Below are positions 52,798 to 61,355 of a DNA stretch of 64,000 bases, piece by piece. The DNA is from Wenzhouxiangella limi (GTDB lineage: Bacteria > Pseudomonadota > Gammaproteobacteria > Xanthomonadales > Wenzhouxiangellaceae). The notes under the pieces were generated by a model that was not told where the DNA came from, did no database searches, and saw nothing but the letters and a program-made list of their open reading frames with translations. The DNA is taken from positions 165,617-229,616 of the forward strand of contig NZ_JAAGSC010000023.1 in assembly GCF_010499265.1 (NCBI RefSeq), written 5' to 3'. Both the position numbers and the translations under genes were made by a program. How positions within the stretch are numbered: position 1 is the first letter of the stretch; every line of letters starts with the position of its first letter.

Positions 52798-53951
52798 CGC
52801 ACCGGCACATAGCGCGACACATCACCGTGACTGAAAACCATCTGCCAAAGATTCAGGCTGCGGGCTCTGAATGCACCGGCACAACTCAATAGGTAATAGC
52901 GCCACATGCGGTAAAAGCGATCGTCCAGGCCCTCGGACTTTTCAAGCTCCGGCCATGCGTTGTCAAAATTTTGAGCCCAGGCCATCAAGGTTCGATCATA
53001 GTCGGGGCCGAAGTTGTGCCAGTCTTCGAGGACAAACAGACCCTCCTTCGCGCGCGCAAGCTGTAGCTCGGACGGAATCACGCCGCCGGGAAAGATGTAC
53101 TTATTGATCCAGCGGTCTGATCTTGCACGACTGGCATTACCGCCAATAGTGTGGACGAGCGCCAGGCCGCCGGCCTTCATCCGGGCCTTGGCTATTTCGA
53201 AGAACCCGCGGTAGTTTTTCGGGCCAACATGCTCCATCAGGCCGACGCTCAAAACGCGATCATACTGGCGCGATTCTTCTGCAGCGTCGCGATAATCCCG
53301 ACACCGGATTTCCACCGGAAGGCCCTGGCACAGCTTTTTCGCATACTCCACCTGCCGGGTACTGATGTTATAGCTGGTCACCTCGCAGCCATGTTCAGCC
53401 GCCAGAAAGCGGGCCAACTCCCCGAAGCCACCGCCAAGCTCCAGGATTCGCATGCCGGGCTCCAGGTGGAGCTTGCGTGCGATCAAATCCAGCTTGGCGC
53501 GCTGGGCCTGATCCAGGGTCGCGTCACCACCTTCCGGGCCGTAATAGGCGCAGGTGTATTGCATGGTCGGCCCTAGCATGGCTTCGTATAGTTGATTCGA
53601 CAGGTCGTAGTGCTGCTCCGCGACTTTGCGTGCGCGCCAGCGGGCCTGCATATTGGTTATTCGGCTCAGCACCATCTGGCCGACAAACTTTGGCATCTTG
53701 AGCTTGCGCGCAAGATCAGCTCGAATCACACGGTAAAAAAGCTCGTCGAGTCGCTCAGCATCCCACATCGCTTCCATGTAAGACTCGCCTGCGCCCAGTG
53801 AGCCGTCGGCCAGAAGGCGCCGATAGAACTCTTCGTTGCGAACCTGGATATCCCAGGGCCGCTCACCGCCAAGTTCGACGTCTGCATGGCGCAACGCGAG
53901 CTGTAGATCAGTTCTTGAGCAACGGCCTGAAGTCAGGGGCATAAGCTGCAT
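52794..53951 (-). CDS. cfa: Cyclopropane-fatty-acyl-phospholipid synthase family methyltransferase
   Basis: The 385-residue protein has E. coli Cfa architecture: an N-terminal lipid-binding domain (about 1-90), EQHYDLSNQLYEAMLGPTMQYTCAYY, the SAM site ILELGGGFGELA (about 169-180), VGLMEHVGPKNYRGFF, IHKYIFPGG-like INKYIFPGGVIPS, EDWHNFGPDYDRTLMAW and YYLLSCAGAFRARSLNLWQMVFS. SAM motif I is ELGGGFGE, not the DIGCGWGG of canonical Cfa, and SYNIS replaces GVTIS. It methylates unsaturated phospholipid acyl chains. Co-translation with an FAD reductase suggests a methyl-branched or further-modified product rather than plain cyclopropane. Confidence 0.87.
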   Translation of the reverse strand: MQLMPLTSGRCSRTDLQLALRHADVELGGERPWDIQVRNEEFYRRLLADGSLGAGESYMEAMWDAERLDELFYRVIRADLARKLKMPKFVGQMVLSRITNMQARWRARKVAEQHYDLSNQLYEAMLGPTMQYTCAYYGPEGGDATLDQAQRAKLDLIARKLHLEPGMRILELGGGFGELARFLAAEHGCEVTSYNISTRQVEYAKKLCQGLPVEIRCRDYRDAAEESRQYDRVLSVGLMEHVGPKNYRGFFEIAKARMKAGGLALVHTIGGNASRARSDRWINKYIFPGGVIPSELQLARAKEGLFVLEDWHNFGPDYDRTLMAWAQNFDNAWPELEKSEGLDDRFYRMWRYYLLSCAGAFRARSLNLWQMVFSHGDVSRYVPVR

Positions 53952-54076
53952 CCTGGCATGGCGTACACCACACCATAACGCGGAATGCTGAGATTTTCAG
54001 CCTACGGACCCAGATTGATCGAGCCGCTGGCGGCGAAGGTTCCGACAAAGTGAAAGTCAGGGTATATCCTGTACGA

Positions 54077-54751
54077 ATGTCTCGTCCGGGCCCGATTCTG
54101 CTGCTTGTCGTCCTGACACTGCTCGCGCTGGCGCTCGGCTGGCAATGGCTAGCCACACAGGGTGTTTTGAGTGCTGAGCTTTTGCAGCAATGGATTTCTG
54201 TACCACGGGCTTACCGCGACAGTCCATGGATGGTGTTCCTGGTAACCGGTGTTTTCTGTCTGTCCTTGCTGGTCATGTTTCCGCTGACGATTCTGGTGGT
54301 GCTGTGCGGCTTGCTTTTCGGTCCAGCCTGGGGGTTTGTCTATGCTGCGGTGGGCACACTCAGCTCTTCGGTCGTAACTTACTGGATCGGCAGGCGACTC
54401 GGTCACACTGCGCTGATGAGCTTTGGCGGCCAACGCGCCCGGGACGCGGCAAGCTTCTTGAACGGTAAGGCGCTTCCAGCCATGACCCTGATCAACCTGC
54501 TTCCACTGGCTCCGTTCACGCTGACCAACCTGATGGCCGGGGCGCTTCGGTTGCGGTTTCGTGATTATCTGGCCGGCTCTGCTCTGGGCATTCTGCCCGG
54601 TCTGGCCGCCGTCACCCTGATCGGCAGCGAGCTGGCAAGCCTGATGCGTGCGACCGACAGACGGGATGCGATCCTGTCACTTGGCATTTTGCTGGTGCTT
54701 ATTTTGTTTCTTGTGCTGCTTCGACGTCGAAGCTACCGGCCACGCGCATGA
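54077..54751 (+). CDS. VTT-domain (TVP38/TMEM64, DedA-like) membrane protein
   Basis: The product has 224 residues and about five helices. The VTT core is FCLSLLVMFPLTILVVLCGLLFGPAWGFVYAAVGTLSSSVVTYWIGRRLG, then INLLPLAPFTLTNLMAGALRLRFRDYLAGSALGILPG. Bacterial DedA/VTT proteins include undecaprenyl-phosphate and phospholipid flippases. The start is uncertain (ATG 54077 chosen; GTG 54050 gives nine more residues). It converges on the glycosyltransferase gene and overlaps it by 19 bp. Confidence 0.85.
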   Translation: MSRPGPILLLVVLTLLALALGWQWLATQGVLSAELLQQWISVPRAYRDSPWMVFLVTGVFCLSLLVMFPLTILVVLCGLLFGPAWGFVYAAVGTLSSSVVTYWIGRRLGHTALMSFGGQRARDAASFLNGKALPAMTLINLLPLAPFTLTNLMAGALRLRFRDYLAGSALGILPGLAAVTLIGSELASLMRATDRRDAILSLGILLVLILFLVLLRRRSYRPRA

Positions 54752-56958
54752 TACTGGGCCATCACACGGACGTAAAAGTTTCGCACGTTCCGGGAAAAAG
54801 CACTGATATCGTGTGTGCGAACAAGCTCAAGGGCCCGCCGGCTCAGGCGTTCACGCAGATCTGAATCGCACAGCAAGCGCTCCAGTTGGCCGCCCCACGC
54901 GTCGATGTTTTCTGTCGTCTTGAAGCCGGTCTTGCCCTCCTGAACCACGTCATCGATACCACTGGACCGTACCGCCAGCACAGGGAGACCGGCGGCCATT
55001 GCCTCCAGAATCACCATCCCCTGGGTCTCTGAGCGCGAAGCGAACACAAAGACGTCGGCCAGCGCATAGTAGCGATTCATATGCTCAGGCTCCACGCTGC
55101 CGGCCAGGATCACTCGATCTTGCAGGGAAAGCTCTCCGATGAGGGTTTCCAGCTGACCGCGTCCCGGACCCTCACCAACCAGCAACAGTCGGAAAGGCGG
55201 CAGGTCGGCGCTTTTGATCTTTTTCAGACACCGCAGCATGAAACCGATATTCTTTTCCTTGCTCAAACGCGAAACGCTGATCAGGACTAGCTCTGTTTCT
55301 GCAATCCCTAGTCGCTGGCGAAGGCAGGCCACTTCTTCTGCCGATGGCATCTGCTCGTCGCCCAGATCAATTCCGGTTGGCTGAATCAATGTCGTGGTCT
55401 TTACGCCAACCATGCGCAGGTATTCTTCCGCCGACTGCGTCGGGACAATGACGCCGTCGCATTTGTTTGAAAAGCGCTTGATCAGGTAGTGCGAGATCAA
55501 GTTGCGAAACAGCGGGCCGGGCAACGGAACGAAATGAGCGTAGTGCTCAAGGCGAGTGTGATAGGTATAGACGACGGGCACCCGAAGCCGACGGCCGAGA
55601 AACAGCCCGACCGAGCCCAGCCAGAATGGATGATGAACGTGAATAACATCAGGACGAAAGGATCTCAGCCGCGTAAAAAGCTGCAAGTGGAATAAGTTCG
55701 ACAATCGGAATTCACCCTTATTGCCGAATGCAGCTAACGTTGGCGCTCGCTCAACGGCTGGATCACTCCTGGTATCCCGGTCGTAACGAGGCACAAACAA
55801 CAAGACCTGATCACCCAAGGCCTCAAGTCCGCGGCGTAGCCGATCAACAGACACCGTTATTCCTGAAACGAACGGAAAGTAATTGTTCGAGTACATGGCT
55901 ACGCGCAGAGATCGGTCTCGATACGGTGCCTCATCGACGTCGAAATCAGGATAGTAATCCTTGTTTTCGAAAAGCAATCGGTGCAGATAAACCGCAAGCA
56001 GCGCCAGAGCAGTAATAATGAGCAGGAAGCGAAGGAAACTGACATGGAAGAACGCATAAGTCGCCGACCACATCCCGTCAAGAACGCGACGCCATGCCGG
56101 CAGATGAATATCAAAAAGCACCGGCTGAATGCTCACGCTCTCGCCAGCAACAGTAACGTCGACAAAATGATGGAAAGGTGTTTCGCCGGTAACGAAAGGC
56201 CCGCCGGCTCCACCGGTGGTGATGTACTCCACACCGTCGATAGTCAAGCGAGAATAAACGGACAGGTTAGCTGAGAAAACCACGTCGACTTCATGGCTCT
56301 CCAGCAGATCCATCAGCGGTCGGCGGAACGCCTCGTTATCCAGGTAGTTCTCAGACTCGAATACGGGCGTTTCCTGGAGCGGCGGATGCAGCGGTGTGCC
56401 GATGAAAACAAAACGGTTTTGCAGGTTCGGAAGGGCCAGTTCGCGCTCAAGCCACATGAGTTGCCAGGCGGTATCGGATTTACCCGTCCCATCCAAAAAA
56501 ACAAACAGCGAATCCTTCAGCCGGAACGAGAAAAAATGGGGCCCGAACTGTTCGTAAAAGCGATAGCTACCAAAGTCGCTATACTCATTTTCACCGAACG
56601 TCAGCAAATAGGGCGGCTCAAGGCGACGGAAAAGCCGGTGGATCGCGCGGTAACTTTCTTCACGGCCCGAAGAGACGGCATTTCCCGCTGAAACAACGAA
56701 ATCATAATCTCCGGCGTTGATCACCGGCACAATCTCTTCACCGAATATTCTGACTGAATTATTCACGTTGCCGACGACGGCAAATTTCAGTTCATCATCT
56801 GAAGGGGCCGCCTCGGTAATCTTTGCCAGCTGGGCGGCATGAACTGATAGGAAATCCGGCGTAGCCAGGTACAAATAGGCCCGGTGAGCCAGCAACCCGG
56901 TCAGCAGCACCAGGCTGGTGAAGTAGAAGATTTTGAGCCATCGGTCGCGCTGGATCAT
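54733..56958 (-). CDS. Fusion of phosphoesterase-like domain (degenerate) and GT4 glycosyltransferase
   Basis: The 741-residue protein has an N-terminal membrane helix (about 8-30), a calcineurin-phosphoesterase-like domain (about 55-290), a second helix (about 308-330) and a GT4 glycosyltransferase (about 352-735). The GT4 shows YSNNYFPFVSGITVSVDRLRRGLEALG, YTYHTRLEHYAHFVP, PTGIDLG, SRLSKEKNIGFML and ASRSETQGMVILEAMAAGLPVLA. It resembles diacylglycerol glucosyltransferases. The phosphoesterase motifs are altered: GNVNN for DxH, SAGNAVS for GDxxx, GENEY for GNHE and SANLS for GHxH, so metal binding is probably lost. It likely glycosylates a lipid at the inner membrane. Confidence 0.85.
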   Translation of the reverse strand: MIQRDRWLKIFYFTSLVLLTGLLAHRAYLYLATPDFLSVHAAQLAKITEAAPSDDELKFAVVGNVNNSVRIFGEEIVPVINAGDYDFVVSAGNAVSSGREESYRAIHRLFRRLEPPYLLTFGENEYSDFGSYRFYEQFGPHFFSFRLKDSLFVFLDGTGKSDTAWQLMWLERELALPNLQNRFVFIGTPLHPPLQETPVFESENYLDNEAFRRPLMDLLESHEVDVVFSANLSVYSRLTIDGVEYITTGGAGGPFVTGETPFHHFVDVTVAGESVSIQPVLFDIHLPAWRRVLDGMWSATYAFFHVSFLRFLLIITALALLAVYLHRLLFENKDYYPDFDVDEAPYRDRSLRVAMYSNNYFPFVSGITVSVDRLRRGLEALGDQVLLFVPRYDRDTRSDPAVERAPTLAAFGNKGEFRLSNLFHLQLFTRLRSFRPDVIHVHHPFWLGSVGLFLGRRLRVPVVYTYHTRLEHYAHFVPLPGPLFRNLISHYLIKRFSNKCDGVIVPTQSAEEYLRMVGVKTTTLIQPTGIDLGDEQMPSAEEVACLRQRLGIAETELVLISVSRLSKEKNIGFMLRCLKKIKSADLPPFRLLLVGEGPGRGQLETLIGELSLQDRVILAGSVEPEHMNRYYALADVFVFASRSETQGMVILEAMAAGLPVLAVRSSGIDDVVQEGKTGFKTTENIDAWGGQLERLLCDSDLRERLSRRALELVRTHDISAFSRNVRNFYVRVMAQYHARGR

Positions 56959-57022
56959 GAAAAATCTCTGAGCAGCCCTGCCGTCGCTGCCCGACCGGGC
57001 GGCGCTGTATTGGCAACGGTTT

Positions 57023-58042
57023 TCATCCTCTTACCATGACCGTGAGCAGCGTTAGTAGGTAGATCACCAGAACCAGTGCGCTTTCGAACCCTATTCGACC
57101 GATGCCGTAGGTCTGGCGCCGGACCATTCCGAGTAGCAGAATAGACGTCATCAGAACGCTGACCAGGCCCCAGACCATCTGCCCCGGCTCCATATGGAAA
57201 TAGATGGAACCATCCGGATATCCGGCGTCGGCGGCGGCAACGACCAGCATGTTGAAGCAGTTGGTACCGAAGATATTGCTGACCGCCAGGGTCAGCGCCC
57301 CGGCACGCACGGCCGCGATCGTCGTCACGAGTTCAGGCGAGGAGGTGACCAGCGCGGTAAACACCCCGCCGACCAAGGTCTCGGAAAGTCCGGTCTGGTC
57401 GCTTATGACCTTGGCCGACTCCATCAAGACCCAGCCGGCAATCGCTGTGACGATTGCCAGGCCGACGAAAATCATCCAGGCTTTTGCCAGGCCGCCGCGC
57501 GCATGTTCTTCGGGTTTGTCCTGTACCGTCTGCCGAGTACGGCGGGGAAACCACATCGGATGCTCCTGGGCGCCGCGAATAAGGTACAGTCCGAACAGAT
57601 AGGAGCCAACGATCACCAGCGTGATGGGGTGCAAACCCCACAGTGACGCCGACGGCGTTGCAATCGCAAGCATCGGCAGCGTCAGCAAGACGATCAATAA
57701 CGCCGCCTGCATGAGCGTGCTCGACGATGCCGCGGCATGCTCCAGATTGGCCTTTCGATAAACCGCGTCCGCAACGCCGAGGAACATGAGATTGGCGGCC
57801 ATGCTGCCCATGACGTTGCTCATGGCCAAATCGGGCCGCGAATCGACCGCTGCGCTGAGGGTGGCAGCAAAATCCGGCAGCGAGGTGACGCCGGCGAGCA
57901 TCAGAATACCGAACATCGCCTCGCCCAAACCGGTGCGGTCGGCCAGTTCGTCCGCGGTTCGGGCCAGATGAGTGCCTGCGACAACGATGCCCGCGGCGGC
58001 AAAAAAGAAAGACAGCAATGCGGGCGTCAGCGAGGAGAACAC
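57023..58042 (-). CDS. Na+/Ca2+ exchanger family (CaCA) antiporter
   Basis: The 339-residue protein has ten helices in two inverted halves. The alpha repeats are visible: GVTSLPDFAATLSAAVDSRPDLAMSNVMGSMAANL (about 52-88) and TALVTSSPELVTTIAAVRAGALTLAVSNIFGTNCFNM (about 230-265). The first repeat has Asp where Glu is usual (SLPD versus SSPE). It would exchange Ca2+ or another cation for H+ or Na+. It is co-directional with the EamA gene, three bases apart. Confidence 0.88.
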   Translation of the reverse strand: MFSSLTPALLSFFFAAAGIVVAGTHLARTADELADRTGLGEAMFGILMLAGVTSLPDFAATLSAAVDSRPDLAMSNVMGSMAANLMFLGVADAVYRKANLEHAAASSSTLMQAALLIVLLTLPMLAIATPSASLWGLHPITLVIVGSYLFGLYLIRGAQEHPMWFPRRTRQTVQDKPEEHARGGLAKAWMIFVGLAIVTAIAGWVLMESAKVISDQTGLSETLVGGVFTALVTSSPELVTTIAAVRAGALTLAVSNIFGTNCFNMLVVAAADAGYPDGSIYFHMEPGQMVWGLVSVLMTSILLLGMVRRQTYGIGRIGFESALVLVIYLLTLLTVMVRG

Positions 58043-58045
58043 AGT

Positions 58046-58930
58046 CTATTCCGAAGCTTGTTTTCCATTACTCGAATGAACACTCAGTGCGGTGACGGTA
58101 AGCAGAATCAGTGCCATGCCGAATGTCTGCAACAGGGTTAGTCTTTCGGTCAAAACCACCACGCTGAACAACGAAGCGGTGACCGGCTCCACCATGGCAA
58201 CGACCGCCGCGATCGCGGGCGCGGTGTTTTTGAGCCCCACGACATAAAACACAAATGACAATCCGGCTCCCAGCACGCCCAGGGCGACAAACAGCGGCCA
58301 GTCGCTTGTCGTCAAGGCTGTCAGTAACTGGCTGTTATCGGCCGGCCAGGCGAGCAGCACGGCCAGTATCGCAAACGCGATTGACAGCGTGGCCTGCGGA
58401 CTGCCGTGCAAGGCTGCCCTTTTGAGTCCGAAAATGAACAATGTGTAGGAAAGTGCCGCAAGAAGCCCCGCTCCGACCGCGACGCGTGTGACACTTCCAC
58501 CATCGATGTCATAGACTTCCGTCAGCAACACGATACCGGCGGTGACCAAGGCGACGGCAATCCACTTCAGCAGGGTGGGCGGTTCAAGCTTAAGGGCAAA
58601 AGAAATAAGGTATACAAACACCGGCGCGGTGTACATCAAAGTCGCGGCTACTGCGATACTGCCATGATCGATGCTCATGAAATAAAAAGTAAAATTGCCC
58701 GCAATACCGATGCCGGCAAGCACCGACCAGAACCACAACCACGGGTCTTTCAGTCCATTATCCTGCGGATGTAAAGCCAGCCATGCGCCGACGAATACCA
58801 GACCGATCGTACCCCGATAGAAAGACACGACCAGCGGATCCCAGCCGTCGGAAATCAGAACGCCACCGATGCCGCCGGACAGACCCCAAAAGAATGCGGC
58901 CAGCAGGACGAACGCCGCGCTGATGCTCAT
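58046..58930 (-). CDS. EamA/DMT-family transporter
   Basis: The 294-residue inner-membrane protein has ten helices and two EamA repeats. Motifs: AAFFWGLSGGIGGVLI, VVSFYRGTIGLVFVGAWL, AATLMYTAPVFVYLISFALKLEPP at the end of repeat one, and AGLSFVFYVVGLKNTAPAIAAVVAMVEPVTASLFSVVVLTERL in repeat two. The start at ATG 58930 follows GGAG eight bases upstream. The substrate is unknown. The downstream cation antiporter starts three bases after its stop. Confidence 0.87.
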   Translation of the reverse strand: MSISAAFVLLAAFFWGLSGGIGGVLISDGWDPLVVSFYRGTIGLVFVGAWLALHPQDNGLKDPWLWFWSVLAGIGIAGNFTFYFMSIDHGSIAVAATLMYTAPVFVYLISFALKLEPPTLLKWIAVALVTAGIVLLTEVYDIDGGSVTRVAVGAGLLAALSYTLFIFGLKRAALHGSPQATLSIAFAILAVLLAWPADNSQLLTALTTSDWPLFVALGVLGAGLSFVFYVVGLKNTAPAIAAVVAMVEPVTASLFSVVVLTERLTLLQTFGMALILLTVTALSVHSSNGKQASE

Positions 58931-59067
58931 CGCCTGTTCTCCAGCCTGACTTGCCCGGGAAGCTGAATACGTCTCCAGCAACTAGCCATGCACCCAGACT
59001 AGCACGCAGCATTACTCAGTCTGCAGCAAGGTGCTCAAAGCAGTCGGGCAAGGCGACCGCGGAACGG

Positions 59068-59640
59068 TCAGGTTTCGACGACCAGCTGCGGCCAGATCTC
59101 CAGCCAGCGCTTGCTCGCCACCCGGCTCCGGAAATCCGCCGGCTTCGGGCGTTTTGGGTTGATCGTGACGGTGCCGGCCATCAGCGCGTCCAGGCCGAAA
59201 GGCGCCACCAGCGCGATGGCGCCGGTCTGGCTCCATCGGGCACCGACGGCGGTTTCCACCTCGACCCAGTAACTCATCGCGTCGGCCGTGGAGGCATACG
59301 GTCGATCGCCATTGCGCAGGTGCATGCGCGCCTGGTTCCTGACCGACCAGGGCAAATTGAGGCATTGGCGCAGGGCATGCTCGATTCCAAGATCCCGGGC
59401 TTCGCTGGCGTCCTCGGGGTCGAAGTACACCAGGTCGAGATCGTTGAGCGGCGTCGCGTGATCGAATCCGTGAAGCCGGTCCCAGACCAGGTTGCGCACA
59501 AAGCCCGCGGCCAGGCACCAGTCCGGCAGACCCATGTCGGCGGCGATCGCAAGCGCTGCCATGCGCGGCGCGTCCTGCACGAGCCAATGCGTGATCGTTT
59601 CTGCATGGCTTGCCGCTGGCTCGTGTATTTGGTCAGACAT
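59068..59640 (-). CDS. Nucleotidyltransferase family protein (DUF925-like)
   Basis: The 190-residue cytoplasmic protein has the MJ-type DUF925 nucleotidyltransferase pattern: LPDWCLAAGFVRNLVWDRLHGFDHATPLNDLDLVYFD with the Asp pair, DLGIEHAL, SVRNQARMHLRNGDRPY and DAMSYWVEVETAVGAR. It may transfer a nucleotide to an unknown acceptor. It starts four bases after the crcB stop; I chose ATG 59640, which removes 25 spurious residues of the longer frame. Confidence 0.82.
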   Translation of the reverse strand: MSDQIHEPAASHAETITHWLVQDAPRMAALAIAADMGLPDWCLAAGFVRNLVWDRLHGFDHATPLNDLDLVYFDPEDASEARDLGIEHALRQCLNLPWSVRNQARMHLRNGDRPYASTADAMSYWVEVETAVGARWSQTGAIALVAPFGLDALMAGTVTINPKRPKPADFRSRVASKRWLEIWPQLVVET

Positions 59641-59644
59641 CCCT

Positions 59645-60025
59645 CTAACCACGGGCAGAGACCAGGCTGAAGCCCAGCCAGAGAACAACCAGACCGATAA
59701 CGACGCTGGAAACAACGTAGCTTCCAGCGATCAGCACTTCATCTCGCCGTATCAGGTTGAACGTTTCTAGGCCGAATGCCGAGAACGTGGTAAAGCCCCC
59801 CGCAAGACCGGTGAAGAGAAACAGGCGTACTTCCGGCGAGAAAACATGGTGCTTGACCAGCAGGCCAGCCAGAACCCCGACCAGGGCGCAGCCGAGGACG
59901 TTGACCGCAAACGTGCCCACGGGAAATCGCCAGCCCACCGAGTGCTGGAGCGCCCAGGCGGAGAGAAGATAACGAAGGACAGAGCCCATAGCACCGCCCA
60001 AGGCAACGATCAAGACTGATTTCAT
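59645..60025 (-). CDS. crcB: Fluoride ion channel CrcB/Fluc
   Basis: The 126-residue four-helix protein has the Fluc signatures: ALGGAMGSVLRYLLS, FPVGTFAVNVLGCALVG with the pore Asn, and GLAGGFTTFSAFGLET with the Phe box. It works as a dual-topology dimer that lets F- leave the cell. No fluoride riboswitch was recognised in the 169 bp upstream. Confidence 0.94.
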   Translation of the reverse strand: MKSVLIVALGGAMGSVLRYLLSAWALQHSVGWRFPVGTFAVNVLGCALVGVLAGLLVKHHVFSPEVRLFLFTGLAGGFTTFSAFGLETFNLIRRDEVLIAGSYVVSSVVIGLVVLWLGFSLVSARG

Positions 60026-60194
60026 GTGCGCTCACTCATTTCTCTCGGTCCGGTGGTTCGGTTACCTTAAATTCCGCAGCATCTCGCCGCCGGAATCACC
60101 GCGGCAAGAAAAAAATCGCCACGCAGAAGGGATTCCTTGCAGGGTTAAACGACGTTGGTTGGCCTCTTGATCCGGTCCCATCTTGATTGGCGTG

Positions 60195-60839
60195 TTATAC
60201 GCCCAGCTGCCCGAGAATCGTCTCTAGATCCCTCAGGTCCGGATAGCTCACGTGGTGATCTACACCATGTCCGACCGCCACGAAACCATATCCAAGCTCC
60301 GCCGCGGCGATTTTGTCCCAAGCACCATCGCCGAAGTATGTTCGCCGCGTAATCACTCCCTGTGTTGCTCGTGACTCCGCCAGGCGCATAATTTCGGTGC
60401 GCCTGACCGCATCCGAACTGGTCGCCATGGGAAGACCGCTCGGATCGAGACCGATGGCGCGGAGCTTCAACACGGCTGTTTCGGCCCAACCGCCAGTGGC
60501 AATGCAGACCGCGACTTTCGGCGACCTGCGCAGAGCCTCTACCAGGGCCACGGCCCCCGGAACTTCCCGGATGAGGTGGGGGTGATCCGCGACGTACCGC
60601 TTGGTGCATTCGACAAACTTGCCCTGGACGTCTCGTGCCAAACGAGTTCTCTCATTGGCGTCGGGGAATCTCTCTATGATCTCAGCGAGAATGCCACTAT
60701 CCGACACGTTCTGATACTGGGATAAATCGGCTTTTAGCTCAACGCCCAGCACATCCCGAATAACTTCCGCGTAAAGCTCTCCGTCAAAGCCGGCCGATGA
60801 GACAAGCGTCCCGTCTACGTCAAAGCATACAACGTGCAT
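60195..60839 (-). CDS. HAD-family hydrolase, possible former integron cassette
   Basis: The 214-residue phosphatase-like protein has the nucleophile motif VVCFDVDGTL (Asp7, Asp9), the motif II region VAVCIATGG, and the Mg2+ motif TYFGDGAWDKIAAAELG, with a GVD...YPDL segment near the C-terminus. I start at ATG 60839; the longer frame adds 38 residues that read through a decayed attC-like region. Its start codon falls in what looks like the end of that attC (AAACATGC), and its stop lies in a GTATAAC box. Its lower GC and place beside the cassette array suggest that it entered as a cassette. The substrate is unknown. Confidence 0.8.
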   Translation of the reverse strand: MHVVCFDVDGTLVSSAGFDGELYAEVIRDVLGVELKADLSQYQNVSDSGILAEIIERFPDANERTRLARDVQGKFVECTKRYVADHPHLIREVPGAVALVEALRRSPKVAVCIATGGWAETAVLKLRAIGLDPSGLPMATSSDAVRRTEIMRLAESRATQGVITRRTYFGDGAWDKIAAAELGYGFVAVGHGVDHHVSYPDLRDLETILGQLGV

Positions 60840-60962
60840 GTTTCGTACCCAAGCGCACAGCGTCCGCGTTTTTGTCTGGTTTGCAGCGCAGCGGAAAACA
60901 GTGCGAGGACATTGCCCCGGCGCAGGCTTTATCCGCGTCCGGGTTGAATGCATTTTCAGGCA
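60836..60962 (-). repeat. Decayed attC site
   Basis: Read on the minus strand, GCCTGAA...ATGCATTCAACCCGGACGCGG (60940-60962) matches the L'' side of the attC at 63388-63481. GCGCTTGGGTACGAAACATGC (60836-60858) matches its L'/R' side (GCTTAGCATAGAAGTTATGC). The R'' box has lost the AAC core and the R' box reads AAACATGC rather than GTTATGC, so recombination here is doubtful. Confidence 0.45.
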
Positions 60963-60965
60963 GCT

Positions 60966-61030
60966 GCGGCATGGCCTGCCAAAATATGAATCCTTACATC
61001 AAAAGCCCACAAGAGATCCACCATGCAGTT
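60966..61030 (-). pseudogene. Relic of a ccdB cassette tail
   Basis: On the minus strand, the sequence from about 61023 down to 60966 is about four-fifths identical to the 3' end of ccdB and its downstream flank at 62745-62697. It contains CTCTTG, GGGCTTTTGATG and AAGGATTCAT where ccdB has ATCTTG, GGGTTTTAATG and AAGGATTCAT. It lies after the DUF2442 stop, so this cassette carries the tail of an older ccdB-type cassette. Confidence 0.55.
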
Positions 61031-61056
61031 TAATCAGTCTTGTCGTGGTTCAGACT

Positions 61057-61317
61057 TTATATTAGCTGCTTTACCCGCATCGGAAAGCGCTCAGGTTGCT
61101 CGATGATTTCCTCCGTCAAGTCGACATCGAGCTCGGGCCAATAGAAATGACCAGGCTGCGGTTCCTCGACATTGACTATCTCCCTCACGGGACGGTCTTT
61201 GAACCAAGGAAACTCGTCGTAGGGCAGAAACATTTCCTTTTCCCTAACCAAGAGCCAGATTCCAAAACCGGAGATATTAGTTACCTCAACGGGGGAAGAA
61301 GAAGAACCTATAACCAC
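61057..61317 (-). CDS. DUF2442 protein in a cassette
   Basis: The 86-residue product has the DUF2442 pattern: VTNISGFGIWLLVREKEMFLPYDEFPWFKD and HFYWPELDVDLTEEIIEQPERFP. DUF2442 proteins are often paired with DUF4160 in toxin-antitoxin-like modules, but only 39 bp separate its GTG start from the upstream attC, so no partner is present. It may be an orphan antitoxin. Confidence 0.8.
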   Translation of the reverse strand: MVIGSSSSPVEVTNISGFGIWLLVREKEMFLPYDEFPWFKDRPVREIVNVEEPQPGHFYWPELDVDLTEEIIEQPERFPMRVKQLI

Positions 61318-61355
61318 GTTCTCGAAATACTGTGGGGCTCATCTATCTCTCCAGC

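Noticed and set aside
60026..60194. Fluoride riboswitch upstream of crcB
   Set aside because: The region has GC-rich segments, but I could not fit the conserved crcB-motif pseudoknot blocks; a covariance-model search would be decisive.
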